Part shown: positions 11,266 to 24,265 of the stretch, in pieces
How positions within the stretch are numbered: the stretch's first letter is position 1
Layout of the letters: each line of letters begins with the position of its first letter
Source: Cacajao melanocephalus
Taxonomy: Eukaryota > Chordata > Mammalia > Primates > Pitheciidae
Length of the DNA: 64,000 nt
NCBI GenBank assembly: GCA_963573385.1
Contig: CAUYLG010071631.1
Location: 1 to 64,000 of the forward strand
Direction: 5' to 3'
Notes under the pieces: model-generated
What the model saw: only the letters and a program-made list of their open reading frames with translations
Databases searched by the model: none
What the model was told of the DNA's origin: nothing
Position numbers and translations under genes: made by a program

Positions 11266-12516
11266 CCAAAATAGATTTTTAAAAAATAGACAAAGACATA
11301 ATGGAATTGTTTATAAGTTCAGCCAAAATGCCTGGATTAAAGAAGGTCTTATATCATGTGTTCTTTAATGACTAGTAATGATTAACAAAATATATTTTAG
11401 TGGAGAAACTGCTTTCTCCATCATGATGCATATGGCTGTATTTTTTTTTTCTTTTGCTGTGTCATTATTGATAAAATGTTATCATTTTTAGGGAATCAAT
11501 CAATTCCATTTCTATTGCTGCCAGTTGGCTGCTGCAATTCTTATGCCGACCTCTCACTCTAAAGGTTCTACTTTGCATTAGGTCCTCTTTAGAGATAAAT
11601 TTGCAAAGTGTTTGGTGATTAGATCAGGAGGCTGGTTTTAAGCATTCTATTTTTATCTCTATTGCCTGCCTTATTGTGTCACCTTGGACAAAACACTTAG
11701 TCCAGGTTTATATATAAGGTTTTTCACTTAAAAACTATGTCTCATGATAAATTCTTATTCAGACAGTAGAAAGCAATTTTCCTAAGTGCTTTGCTTAATT
11801 GGTTTCCATCCACACATGATCTTCCAAGGCTGTACTTACATATCCCATCATGCAACATTGCCTCTGTAATTCTCTGCCTCTCAGGAAGGTACACGTCTCT
11901 GGTAATTTGTTTGTGGCTGCTGAGTTCATTCACTGATGCTTGCTTTTCATTTTCAGTGCTCTATCTTTTGAGACAGATGACAATATATTGCTTGTTAAGA
12001 ATACGGGTTGACCCTATAAAAGTAATACAAACAGTACTCTAAATGCTCAGTTTCCCAATATTACCACCCAGGTTTGAAATTTGGCCAGTGGAATATGCTT
12101 CCTTGAGTTGGAAAATAAGATCCTTATCTGATGAAGTAGAGGTTGGGAGGAGGATCCTAGTGGGGAGGTAGTCTCCCCTTTATTATTTGCTGTTAGTGTA
12201 GTGGACAGTGAAACATTTTATGTGGAAGGCAAGAAGAGCCTGAGAGAAAGAAATGTGCAATCTGTCGTGAGTTGTTTTTGCTATTTATGTATAAGTCAAG
12301 TGCTGACTTAGCTAAGTATGTCTAATGAGGGGGCAAAAATCTGGGGAATGTGTGGTCCTCAAGGAGATAATAATTATAAGAAACAAACAAGAACTTGGAT
12401 TATTTTTCATCACCTGCAGTTTTGGGAAAGGCTTGTGTTGGGTTTAAACTTTAAGTCTTTTTTTTTTCCCCCTCACTTGTTTGAAAAGGTTTCAGTGATA
12501 CCCTGTGGTTCTTTTG
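11266..12516. other. Non-genic DNA, nothing recognised
   Basis: Overlapping 63- and 83-codon frames on opposite strands at 11742-12042 carry no motif. No repeat found. Confidence 0.4.
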
Positions 12517-12521
12517 AGTCT

Positions 12522-12922
12522 TTTATTAGTCCATTCTCTCACTGCTATAAAGAAATACCTGAAACTGGGTAACTGATAAAGAAAAGAAATTTTATTAGCT
12601 CATGGTTCTGCAGGCTATACAGGAAGCATGATGGCTTCTGGGGAAGCCTCAGGAAACTTTTAATCATGGCACAAGGTGAAGGGGAATCAGGCACGTCTTA
12701 CATGGCCAGACCAGAGGGAGAGAGAAAAGGGGGATGAGCTACACATTTCTAAACAACCAGATCTCATGAGAACTCTGTCATAAGTTTAGCACTGCGATGA
12801 TGGTACCAATACTTTATAAACTGCTCTCATGATCCAGTCACCTTCCACTAGGTCCCATCTCCAACAATGGGGATTACAATTCAACATAAGATTTAGGTGG
12901 GGACACAGATTCAAACATATCA
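12522..12922 (-). mobile_element. MaLR solo LTR, antisense, perfect 5-bp TSD
   Basis: Starts tttattagtccattctct and ends caaacatatca. Hallmarks are gaaactgggtaactgataaa, ggttctgcaggctatacag, accagatctcatgagaac and taggtggggacacag. It is flanked by agtct at 12517-12521 and 12923-12927, the 5-bp duplication expected for ERVL/MaLR integration. There is no internal region. Confidence 0.93.
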
Positions 12923-12927
12923 AGTCT

Positions 12928-14389
12928 CTTTGTAAGTATTTGTCATTCAGTTGCCTGAATTAAGGGTCTATCCTGTATTCAGAACACAAGAATGTCGAAC
13001 TCCTGACCTTGGCTTCCAGTTTATTGGCAAGAACAGTGACTAGTGAGGACTGTCTGAGACAGAGGGCAGAGAGAGCGATATCTTGGTTTTTAGTTATATA
13101 ATATGTCATTTTGACCATGTGATTTACCTGCATTCAAATAAAGCAAATAAAATATTTTTTTTTCTTTTTTTCATCATACCATGGATTACATGAAAAGATG
13201 TGTTGTCAAGGATAGTCAGCTAAAAATCTTTGTTTCTATGAGCATTTTTGATAAATGAGACTCAAAATGTTCCTCAACTATACCAAAAATTGGTCCAATT
13301 TTATGCACCTGTGTTGCAGTTCTTTTTAAAGACGCAAGGCAAATCCTGATAGATTGATAATAATAGTAAATATTTATACTGCTCTATGCTCTGATATCTT
13401 AGAATACCTTTAATATCACTTTTTATGAAAATATTAAATATTTCATCAATTTTACTTATTTGGGTCAACTAATAATATCATAAGTACATTCTGGTTCTGA
13501 GTTCATCCTGAACCTTGAGTGGAGCCAACTGGTGTCTTTTGTCTCAGTTAGGTTGGTAGTCTCCATGAGTACACCTTGGTTAACTCCTTTAATGTCTTTA
13601 TTTCTGAAAGGTGGTATTGAAACAAGCTCATTGGCACCCATCAGATGTTTGACCTCAGAAGCTGATTGATGAGTCTATTTTTTTGACTAATGGAGTTATT
13701 TCTTCCTCATATGTATTTAATCCTGTTTTTCAACCTGATGGATGGGAAAGTATACTTACTTGAGAAGTAAAGAAACCCCTGTGACTTTTACTGATGGATA
13801 GAATAGGCATTATCTTGTGAATAGTTCAAAAGGAAAGATAAACTTTGATGGCTAAGCCAATAAGTTATGATTAGATTTGAACTTGAGGACTATCACTACT
13901 TAGTGAAGATCTGAAACACATATGTTAAATAAATAAGTAGAACATATTTTCTGAAACTAAAATGTCTTTATTAAATAAATAAAGAGACTATCATCTTTCT
14001 AAAGAAATGGCTGATGAAACTTGTATGATGTTTCCAAAGAAGGTACATAAATGTGATATACCTTTTAATTTTGTATTTAAAATATAAGGTATAAAAATAA
14101 TTTCATCCCTACTTTTACCTAAAAGAAAGTAAATTTCTTCTTTACCATAGGAAAGAGGAAAATTATCTATTTATGCTAGATTCATATAATAATCTCCCTC
14201 CAAGTGATAACGGAAGCCATAATGTTGAAAGAAAATATAGTCCCTATCTTCCTTAATAAAAAACGGTCTAATGGGTATATACAAGAAATTATGATTTCTG
14301 CTACAAAGTCATGAGTTCTTTGAGGGAGTTAATTTGAGGGATCAGAAGATTTCTTGTAACAGCTAAAGGGTGTTTTAAGAAAAGATTGA
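12928..14389. other. Long AT-rich stretch, nothing recognised
   Basis: Unique-looking DNA with a T-run near 13155-13170. No frame of note and no repeat I can name. Confidence 0.4.
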
Positions 14390-14900
14390 CTTTGACTGGA
14401 ACTTGAATAACATTAATTTGAACTAGCGGAATACAAGATAGGAGAGATGGTTGTGATTAAATCTCAGAATAATTTTTAATGGACCAAAGGATTTTAAACT
14501 TTGTTAGACATTAGTAAGCCAATGACTGTGTTTGAGATTAATATGATCAGAGTTATAGTTAAGGAATTTTAACTGATAGCCTTATGTAGGTTAAATTAAA
14601 AAAAATGGATATTGACCATTTTTGCTTTGAGTGAAAAATAAAATTAAAGAAATCTAAAAATGGGGAGATCTTGGAAGCAGAAATGATAATTGTTGGATTA
14701 TTAAAATATTCTAGTTAATGGTTCATGAAGCCTGAATTTGGGTGATAGGTATGGAGTACAGAATTCGTGAGGGAATGCAAGTGGGTAGAAATATTGTAGC
14801 TGATTGAGTGGAGAAAGCAAAGAGCAGAAGTCAAGGGTGACTCAGAGTCTATGACCCTGAGTAATGAGCTGTTAGGTGTAGCAAACTTCTCATAGCAAAG
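14390..14900 (-). mobile_element. Decayed L2, antisense
   Basis: Low-identity match to antisense L2, for example ttaatatgatcagagttata and, near the right end, agtcaagggtgactcagag. It is the same class as the L2 flanking the LTR at 29.8-30.2 kb. Exact limits are uncertain. Confidence 0.5.
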
Positions 14901-15254
14901 CTGTGCGAGATAATTGGTTCACTTTGGCCTATGCTACATATTGGGTATCATAAACATGCAGGCATACCCAACAGGCTGATTGGTAGATGTTACTTGAGGT
15001 GAAAACAATTTTTTTTCTTAACTTCTGTAAAGCCTGTGGCAGATAGAGCTCATCTCCAAATTTCTACAAATAGCCTATTATGCAAAATCTTCTGGAACTA
15101 TTTTCCAAGGTGCTTCATATGTTCTCTCTCTGAACAGTTTAAACAATGTTTTAAAAGTTTTTTTTAAAGATAGGTTTAAACAAGCTTCAAGACAGGTGTA
15201 TATGGATTTTTTTAAAGGCTAGAGGGAAAGTGAGAAATCACTTAATTTAAAGCT

Positions 15255-15400
15255 TCATCCTAAAGTTGTGGGAACTAAAGCCTAGTGAGGTAAAGAAAAG
15301 TAAATGCCTACAATCACTCAATGGCAGAAATTAGTTCATGGCTCCTGGCTTCAAGTCTTGTACTCTTTTCACAGTACACACAGTGGATTTAACTATGTAC
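15255..15400 (-). mobile_element. MIR-like fragment, antisense
   Basis: gaactaaagcctagtgaggt, caatcactcaatggcagaaa and ggcttcaagtcttgtactct follow the order of the antisense MIR core. Diverged. Confidence 0.55.
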
Positions 15401-16189
15401 AACTGAAATTTTTATAGGTCAACACTTTTAGAATATTAGGAATTACAATCGGATAGCAAAACACTTAATACAGCATAAAATATGTGACTACTTATACAAG
15501 GACTGAAATTTCTCTAATAAGAACTGGTCCATCTACAGATTCACTTAGGAAGTTATTTCAGTGACAAGTGGTGGGCACAAATTAAAGCCTGTATTAGAAA
15601 TCTGGAAACTAAATAAATAACATTAATGACACATTTATTTGGAGAACACTAAGCAAGAAGGTGTTTCAGGGTGTTACACTGAAGCTTGAGAAAAGCAGAA
15701 TGGATCATAGACACAAAGTGTTTAGGATCATAGACCCCAAAATACAAAATTAAAATTCAAGCCAGTGTATGTGGAAAACAAATTTTTAAAAAGGGTATGT
15801 GAAATAAGAAATCAAAGCAAGATTAATATCTCCTGTAGAATAAAGGCAAAATGCATATTGTTGTATATCTGTTCCAAGACCAGTGCTCAATAGGCCATTT
15901 GTGGTTACCTAATTCACTAACATGGTTGGGACATTGTTGTGTGGGAGACTACTTACTAAACCAAAGAAACGGCAAGATTAGGAACTTGATCTTGACATCA
16001 ATACTGGAAGCAGAGACCAAACACTGGAAGATAAAGAGGCTAAACAGTTATGCTTGTTGGTAGAGACTTGCCAAGTTTCATGCACCTTAATAACATGTTT
16101 ATGGGCAGATGGATAGTACCTGCTTTTTGATCAACATACATACGTATTGTAGATGTCTGTATATTATTTATATATGCATTATGGAGAGA
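15401..16189. other. Non-genic DNA, nothing recognised
   Basis: A 70-codon frame at 15851-16063 shows no motif. No repeat recognised. Confidence 0.4.
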
Positions 16190-16320
16190 CTGGGGGAGAA
16201 AGAGAGAGAGAGAATACAAAGGGGGGTCAAAAAAAGAGAGTGAGGAAAGGAGAGAAGAAAAGAGAATGCGAGCTAAAGAGAGAGAGCATATGACTGAGAA
16301 TGAGGATGTGAGAGAGAAGC
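16190..16320. repeat. GA-rich low-complexity tract
   Basis: Purine-rich (AG/GAGA) tract of about 130 bp with interruptions and short poly-G and poly-A runs. The pyrimidine complement produces Ser/Leu-rich frames on the minus strand that should not be read as genes. Confidence 0.85.
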
Positions 16321-16914
16321 TTGATTTTCTTATATCTACAAATAAATACATATTTTAAAACATTCACTGTTCTTTCATTCATTCCTTTAGCATTTGTCAT
16401 GTACCTATTTAGTGCATTGTTGGTTTCTTTTGATCCTAAAAGGAACAAACACATATTAAACAAAACTAAACTAAAAAACTGACAGGTATATACCTTGACG
16501 TTACAGATCATGAAAGTAAGTCCCAGAAAGGAGACGTGAAAAGTGCAAGTTCACGTGTCAGTGAAGGACAGAGCCTTTCTTTAATACAGTAATTCATTGC
16601 CACTGAGTCTATCCCAAATGAAGTACTCAGATTTAGAAAAGAGAATAAAAGACATTGTAGTCAAACACAGTGTAAACCAGTGGCGTCTTGGGAAACAAGG
16701 AGCGTGACCTGGAGCTGGTGAAAGAGGATAATCACATGGGGGTTTGTTTCAAGGGCTGCAGCCCTGACTTTGCTAGAACTTTGCATTTGACTGGCAGAAA
16801 AGGAAGCCTTCCTTAAGTACAGAGAAAATATGATGCTGCTTTCAGTCTTCCAAGATAAGAGTTTCTCTTGTAACTGCCCATGGAACAGATTCACAAGCAC
16901 TACACTGGGTAGGG

Positions 16915-17035
16915 GTTAGACGACCAGAGCATTAATCATGACTGCACCAGTAATCAGCTGTGTGACCCTGGATATAGCTTCTCATGTCTCTGAGGCTTGG
17001 ATTACTCTTTAAAAAGACTGGGCTGAAGAAGTGTT
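16915..17035 (+). mobile_element. MIR fragment, sense
   Basis: caccagtaatcagctgtgtg accctgg, followed by ctctgaggcttgg and a trace of the aaaatggg region, follows the MIR core order. Confidence 0.6.
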
Positions 17036-18499
17036 AATGTCCCTGCTAGCTCCGAAATGTTGAGAGTTTGAGAACATGGATATGCTCTTCCTGTTGAATC
17101 TTTTTAAGTCTCATGAGCTGATGCTGACTGAAAAGAGGCTGCTGATAGTGAGTGTTTGTCATTCATAGTGGCCACCCGATATCTGCCCATCCATGTGTAA
17201 GTCTGGAGATTTCCATTCCCCTTCTAACCACATTTCATGTCTCAGTGAAGAGATTACTTCCACTACTGGAGAGGAACTGACTCTCGGCCTCCTCTTCAGC
17301 TGTGGCATAAGCTACATTTTGGTACCTACACTTTGCGAAGAAAATATCCCAGGGCTGCTGGCTATGCTTAAGATACTTCGAGAAGCAAGTGGTGCAAATT
17401 CTCTCTCTCTGGAAGCAGACGTTTATTTTTTCCTCATCAGACCCAATTCTAAGGTGTTTTGAGGCATTTTCTTTTCCAGGCAACTTTGAGCTTTGTTCTC
17501 CAGTTCTGTCACTAATTCTGTGAACTACTGAATTTCATTTTTAATACATCATCAGATATTACCCTTCAAGGATTAAAGTTTCATCACCTACTTTTTTCAG
17601 ACCACTTGAATATTTATACTATCAGAAGTTCAAATGTACTCATTTTTTTGGTCAATTAGATTGCTGAATTCTTAATTGTATCCTGCTCTTTTGTATTGTT
17701 GTTTAACGAAGCAATTAGACTTTTAGTCTGCAGGACAAGTTGTTTCCCATGGAATCTAGTAGAATGTTTTTATTCGTTCATTTATGCCTCAACTCTTTAG
17801 AAAAGGACCTATATCACTTATTGTTCAGAACAATGAAAACACATCTTCAATCAGGAAACAAGGCAATCCATGTGAAATTCCCAAGTACACTTTTTGAATT
17901 GATGGATATTTTTGTCATACTCTTCAAAAAGTTTCAGTACTGCGCTCAGCTCTTGCTACCACATTTTGGTCTTTTGACCCTTAATTCTTAGTTATTTCTT
18001 ATGAAATAGTAAAGATTGGACAGTAAAACTAATTGCTACAGTACTCAAAAAGGACTGTCCTGTAGTGAATAACATCAAAGGGACTTTGTGCAGAATTCCA
18101 CTTTAAACATAAAATGTTGCCGATGAATTGAACAAAGGAAGAAATATGAAAAAAATGGAAAAAGTGACTCCAGGGAACCCTATTAAAGAAAATATACTTA
18201 TATAACGACTTACTGAAAAGAGTAGCTGGGTATGATTTTTCAAATAGATATAAACACTTAAATGCAAATAAACCAAGTAAAATAGAAAAATTCTTTTACC
18301 CAGCACAAGGGGGCAGAGTTAGCTCTTACAGAGAAATAAAGTGTCCTCAATGCAACAGCCAATGGATTAAAATTGAATCTCTTTGCAAACTGGGAGACTA
18401 AAGTGATAAAAAAATAGCACTGTGAAATTCCACACCACCTTTGCCTTATACATTCCATTGCCCTCCATTATCAGAATTCTCAGACCACCCCCATAAAGA
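17036..18499. other. Non-genic DNA with minor open frames
   Basis: An 89-codon plus-strand frame (17193-17462) and an 82-codon minus-strand frame overlap. Neither has a recognisable domain. No repeat found. Confidence 0.4.
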
Positions 18500-18620
18500 A
18501 ATTATTTCTGATCCTGATTTATAGCAGGGGAGTCTGAGGCACATAGAGATTATTATCTGACTAAATTTGTATAGAAGTCGATCCATGATTTCCTGACCAT
18601 AAAGTTCACCATTTTTACAA
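18500..18620 (-). mobile_element. Possible MIR fragment, antisense
   Basis: tatagcaggggagtctgagg cacatagag resembles antisense MIR, but the flanks are too diverged to be sure. Confidence 0.35.
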
Positions 18621-20740
18621 GAGAATAATCTGCCTTTCTCAGATGGGTGTCTGAAGACAATGGATTGTGTAGCTGTGATCCTTGACTTATATAAGTTAGC
18701 CACCTAATGCAGAGGGCAGAACAAACATACAGAAAGGCCTCTGTTAATCATGCACTAGGAAGATAATAGCTTAACTGGCACACATAGAAGAAACTATATG
18801 TCCACCCTTATCTATAGTTCTTGCATGTTTATGAATTGAATATACCTATGCGAACATACCTAATAGAATTAGTCTGGAATGTTTTCCAAAAAAATGAATT
18901 TTGAATACAATTTTAGAAGACAGTGAGAGGCACAGTGAGACCAGAACCAATTCATCCTCCCAAAGTAGGAGAGCAGTATTTTTCAGCCAGACATTTTACC
19001 CCATAGCATCTTACCTCACTTTTTTGCCATCACTGCCATCAGGGCTCTGAGGTGGTAAGGAAGCTTACCCAGTTCTCTTGATTTTAGATTATGCCCTCAA
19101 GTCCACTGAGGTTCCTTATCCCTAACACTTGTTCCTAACACTTTCACACCTTTTCATACTTTTGTGTCTACTTGAATGTAAAGATTTATTAATATGAGAA
19201 GACTAGATTCTCCTGTGCACCAACCTACAGAGTTTTAGTGCTTGCATTCTAAGGAGGCCTGCAGCAACACTCCAATCTGTTGAAGCGTGTCCACTGATAT
19301 ACAATGCACTTTGTTTTAAAATGTGGTTTCCTTCAACATTTTTCAAGGCCTGAAGACAACCTAAGAGCGTATGGGGAAACCTAGGAGCTGACTCGTTTCA
19401 TTCCCTTTTGATGTTGGGTCAAGTTTAAATTGAGCTACAGGCAGTCATACTAGAATGCAACCTTTGTCTGCAGGCCTACGGAAAGACTATGGCTGTTTGT
19501 AAAATATGTCTCCCTCTCTATTTCCTTTTTTGTAGTCTTTGGCTTTCTTATTTCTTCTACCAAAGTGAGCTGTCCATTTCTTGGTTGATACCAAGAGTCT
19601 TAACTGTTTCTTAAATGCAGAATAAGCACGTGGTAGTTCTCAATTAAGGATCGTTGAGTGAATACTAAATACAAATCAATTGAAGCAGAATATGGTTTGG
19701 TGATAGTGAAGAATGAGGAAATCAATTGAAACAGAACAATAATTTCCCTTAGAGTAGATTTCGTAGATAACATAATTTGTCTAAATGGGAAGGTTGAGTA
19801 GTACCGGCAGCAAATTATCATGCCTTGCTTTCACCAGTAGGAAGTGGACAGGATAGAAACATGCTTTTATCTGGACAGAATACCACTGTGACTGGGCACC
19901 CTCTCCTTTTCTCATTTATTAGAGGGGATGCTGTATAGCTGATGAAAATATCAAAGAAAAATAAGAGAGCTTGGCTTAAAGGAAAAGTTATTAAGACTCA
20001 GGGTCACTCATTAACATCTGAAGTGAAATATGTGATGGGGACACAAATATCCTTTGAGCATGAAAATCTATATTCATTCAGTGAAAGAAGGGGTCATATA
20101 GTATTGTTAAATCATTGTCAGTGTTTGTTTATATAAAGTACATTGAATTTGCAAATCAAAGTAAATTTAGAGGTGGTTTAGAACAAACAGGAATATTGTT
20201 TTTGAACTCAGAGAAGTGATACTCCAGAGGACAGACTGCCCCTCAGCTTTGACTGCATTTGATTATGATATAAAATATTCTTAATCAAAACAGATGGTTC
20301 TCTACATATTAAATTTTTTCTTAAGACTTTGAAGCATTACCAGGCCTAACCCAAGTACCAGGAACAAAGACTTCTTTGTGGTAGAAACTACCCTTTTAAT
20401 GAAATGAAGGCACAGAGCTTGTGCAGCTGAAAGGAGATTGGATCAAGGAATGTGGCCTTTGGGTATATAAGAGAAAGCTATAGGCCATTATTTGACTGAA
20501 GGTAATTATTTCCTTGCCCCTTCAGGCATGCAGGAAGGAAAGGGAAGAGATATATCTCTCTTGCACCCACAGTAATCCTTTCCTTTATTCCTTGCTCCTT
20601 TCCCTTCCTCCCTCCAGGACTTCTTGTTGTATGTATCTAGAGGTGAAAGGATCTGACCTGAGAGAAGAACTTTATGCCTTCAGGATCCCAGTAGTTCAGG
20701 AGCATATTAAAGATGAAGGCCTGAAGCTGAAAGAGTGATA
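18621..20740. other. Unique non-genic DNA
   Basis: No repeat recognised over about 2.1 kb. Frames reach 73-74 codons without motifs. Confidence 0.4.
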
Positions 20741-20771
20741 GTGTTTTGTTTTGTTTTTTGTTTTGTTTTAG
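20741..20771. repeat. (TTTTG)n simple repeat
   Basis: Short imperfect TTTTG/TTTTTTG run, followed by a CT-rich stretch at about 20787-20840. Confidence 0.85.
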
Positions 20772-21164
20772 TAGTTTAATGAAGACATTCTCTCTCACTC
20801 TGTCAGTCTTACTCTGTCTCTCTCATCTCTTTCAGTCCCTTATCATCTGTCTCTTAACTTTGTTTTTTCCGTAAACAACCTTAATCTGATGAGCAAAGAA
20901 TGATTGCTGAAGGTGTGCAGGAGGAAACAGGCGAGGAGTGTAGAGAAGGATGTACATTTCTCTCCTAAGACTGAACATAGTCTTCTTAGTTCTCAGTAAG
21001 TGAAAAAATCCTTTTGTGATGGGTTCACAGTTGTGCCTTTTCTAATTCAATTCAAATCTAAAGCCACCTGTTGGCCTTGGATATAGGATGTCTCATAATT
21101 ACCTCAGGGTTTTTTTTTTTTTTTTTTAAATAAGAACTGCACCTGATTGTATTTATAGTTCTCA

Positions 21165-21278
21165 ACTCAATATATTGTAGAATTATTTAAGAAACCTTAA
21201 AAATTCTGACTTTCAGACCACTCCCATAATGAATAAATCAGAATCTCTAGATGTGGGACCCAGGCATTTGTATTTTTC
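21165..21278 (+). mobile_element. MER5-type hAT fragment, left part
   Basis: Matches MER5 from gaattatttaagaaacctta through taaatcagaatctctagatg to tgggacccaggcatttgt. It is broken by the U6-L1 insertion at 21279. The remainder continues at 22055. Confidence 0.6.
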
Positions 21279-21937
21279 TTTTATTTTCAACTTTTATTTT
21301 AAGTTGCAGGGTACATGCACAGGATGTGCAGGTTTGTTACATAGGTAAATGAGTGCCATTGTGGTTTGCTGCACAAATTAACCCATCACCTATGTACCTA
21401 GCCCAACATCTATTAGCTATTCTTCCTGATACTCTCCGTTCCTCCACGACCTTCAAAGACCCCAGTGTGTGTTGTTCTATGTGCTCTCATTGTTCACCTC
21501 CCACTTATAAGTGAGAACATGCAGTGTTTGGTTTTCTATTCCTGTGTTAGTTTGCTGAGGATAACAGTTTCTAGCTTCATCCATGTCCCTGCAAGGAACA
21601 TGATCTTGTTGCTTTTAATGGCTACATAGTATTCCATGGTGTGTATGTACCACATTTTCTTTATTAAGTCTATCATTGATTGGCATTCGGGTTAATTCCA
21701 TGTCTTGGTTATTGTGAATAGCACTGCAATGAACATACATGTGCATGTATCTTCATAATAGAATGATTTCTGTTCCTTTGGGTATATACCTAGTAATGGG
21801 ATTGCTTGGGTATATACCTAGTAATGGGATTGCTGGTATTTTTGCTTCTAGATTTTTGAGGAATTGCCACACTGTCTCACACAATGGTTGAACTAATTTG
21901 CATCCCCACCAACAGTGTAAAAGCATTCCTTTTTCTC
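21279..21937 (-). mobile_element. 5'-truncated L1 moiety of a U6-L1 chimera
   Basis: Antisense L1 3' end from attttaagttgcagggtaca to aacagtgtaaaagcattcc, cut off at 21937, where the U6 sequence begins without any gap. A 28-bp internal tandem duplication of the gggtatatacctagtaatgg segment occurs at 21780-21834. The poly(A) tail is eroded to a T-rich patch at 21279-21298. Confidence 0.93.
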
Positions 21938-22044
21938 AAAAACATGGAATGCTTCGTAACTTTGCATGTCGTCTTTTCACAGGAGCCATGCTAATCTTCT
22001 CTGTATAGTTCCAATTTTAGTATATGTGCTGCTGAAGCAATCAC
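21938..22044 (-). pseudogene. U6 snRNA pseudogene, full length (107 nt), fused to L1
   Basis: U6 is the RNA that forms the catalytic core of the spliceosome with U2. On the minus strand this copy runs over all 107 positions with no indel. About 16 substitutions, mostly in the 3' half, give roughly 85% identity by eye. The 5' domain is best preserved: agcacatatactaaaattgg and agagaagattagcatggc. It is a retrocopy and not a gene: the 3' end is joined directly to a truncated L1, no snRNA promoter is visible beyond its 5' end, and tgtatttttc flanks the pair at 21269-21278 and 22045-22054. It is expected to be non-functional. Confidence 0.95.
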
Positions 22045-22054
22045 TGTATTTTTC

Positions 22055-22110
22055 AATACTTCAGACAATTTCAAAGTGTAGTCCAAGTGGAAGACCACTC
22101 TTTAGGGTCA
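22055..22110 (+). mobile_element. MER5-type fragment, right part
   Basis: Short continuation of the interrupted MER5 element (acaatttcaaagtgtagtcc). The call rests mainly on its position after the second target-site copy. Confidence 0.4.
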
Positions 22111-22809
22111 GAGTTTAGGGTCATTTCAGCAAACACACACAATATCCTGAGGCATTCATCTTTCATACACATATTTTGACTTATTAACAGAGTAAAAATA
22201 TGAAAAACATGTCAAGCTGGACTTTAAACATTTAGCTTTCTATAGATATGAACATGAAAACATGTACAAAAATTCCACAGTAATATTGATTGATGCCTTA
22301 CTGTACAAGGACTAGTAAAAGTATATTTTAACAAAGTATTCAAATTATTTGTGTCCACCTGGTGAATATAATGTTGGCATTGACATGGACTGAGAGCATG
22401 TTTTCATATTAAATTGTAGTACTAAAGAGCTGTTTAATAAATCACCTTCTGTTATGGTGCTATGCTTGGATAAGAAGAGACATGATTGACAGTTTTGCAG
22501 GATCATGCTGAAAAATCCCACCCACTTCAAGATAACTAAAAGATGAAGCAGGCTGTAAGTGGAAGTGTCTGGAGAATTGCATTTTTTTTCCCTGACAAGT
22601 GATGTATAGGATTTGATTTTTTAGTGTAGTAATTTGTTTCCAGTTTTGGTTAACTCTAAACTCTCCATGAACATAGAACTCAAAGACTCCATATTGTTAC
22701 CTGAGTTTTCACATTTACATATGCTATGAATGTATTTATTTACTGTGGGTTCATTACTGATGGAACAAAGATAAATAAAAATACAGCTTCTTACATCTGG
22801 TTGCGCAAA
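22111..22809. other. Unique non-genic DNA
   Basis: Frames of 61-69 codons on the minus strand have no motif. No repeat recognised. Confidence 0.4.
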
Positions 22810-22960
22810 GTGTAAGGCATTACTTCTCAAAATATGGTCAGAATTACTTGGGAGCTGTGGAAATGTAGATTCCCTATGATTCTAAGGATTCTGATAAAAG
22901 TTTGCAGTAGAATCCAGAAAGCTTCATCTTTATGGACTTCCACGTGGAATTAGTGGAGAG
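22810..22960 (+). mobile_element. Possible MER5-type fragment
   Basis: cattacttctcaaaatatgg, acttgggagctgtggaaatg and ggattctgataaaagtttg follow the MER5 order. Diverged. Confidence 0.45.
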
Positions 22961-23614
22961 ATTTATAATGTGGATCTTTTTGGAAATGGCACTGGTGTTC
23001 TGAAACTGTCTATGGTGAAGAACCCATTTTTAAAAATTTTTATGGTTGTTTGCTGTTATGAATAAAGCTGCTGTGAACATTCAAAAAAATTTCAATGTAT
23101 AAGAGACTAAGTAAAACCTAATAAAAATTAATTGACAAGAAAAAAAGCAATGAAGGGAAAACATACAAAAACAATCTCTGATTTTCATTATTAGATTAAA
23201 TAAACATAAAATTACTATGTCAAATTGCTATAAAAATTGTTAAATGCCTGCTCTTAGTTTTTGTACTTATTCTGTTATAGAGTGGTAAGTAATTTGCAGA
23301 CTGACACTGATCCACACACCAAACATTGAGTAGTATTATTTCCAATTTTTGTTTAGAATAGTACTAATTCTTTAAAATACCAATAGGCTAGAAACCAAAG
23401 GAAAAGAGTCAATGGTCAATTAAGTTTGGGAAATTGTCAGATAAATAATATTTTCTTACAATGAAACATCTTAAAATGTCTGCTATACCAGTTTGTTTGT
23501 AAATGCAAGGGAAAGATAGCATGTAGGTTTTCCTAAAATTATTCAACCATGATTTTGTTTTCAAGGGCTGATTAACAACTCTAAGAACCCAGTCTTTAGT
23601 TAAACGCAATTAAG
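22961..23614. other. AT-rich non-genic DNA
   Basis: No repeat recognised. One 66-codon minus-strand frame at 23409-23609, without motifs. Confidence 0.4.
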
Positions 23615-23720
23615 GAAATGCTAATCTAGATAATTTCCCTTATTTTACAGTTGAGGAAACAGAAACCTAGAGATGTCAAGTGACTGGCTTATAGTCAAAC
23701 AACTATTTTATTTACCAGTT
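23615..23720 (-). mobile_element. MIR fragment, antisense
   Basis: ttattttacagttgaggaaa followed by cagaaacctagagatgtcaa and cttatagtcaaacaac matches the antisense MIR core. Confidence 0.7.
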
Positions 23721-23758
23721 AACTGAATAATTAATCTAATTAAATTTGTTTATAATAA

Positions 23759-24132
<374 letters not shown>

Positions 24133-24265
24133 TGGAATCTTTTATACACAAGAAATGTCTGATTATCTTTCTCAGGAACACTTGGTTCTAGTTTTTCTCC
24201 AGACATATATCACTAATTTTCCTGTGTTGTTTGCTTTGTGTCTTTCAATTATTTTTTCTAAGATT

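Noticed and set aside
21938..22044. Functional U6 snRNA gene
   Set aside because: About 16 substitutions, direct fusion to a truncated L1, flanking target duplication and no visible snRNA promoter.
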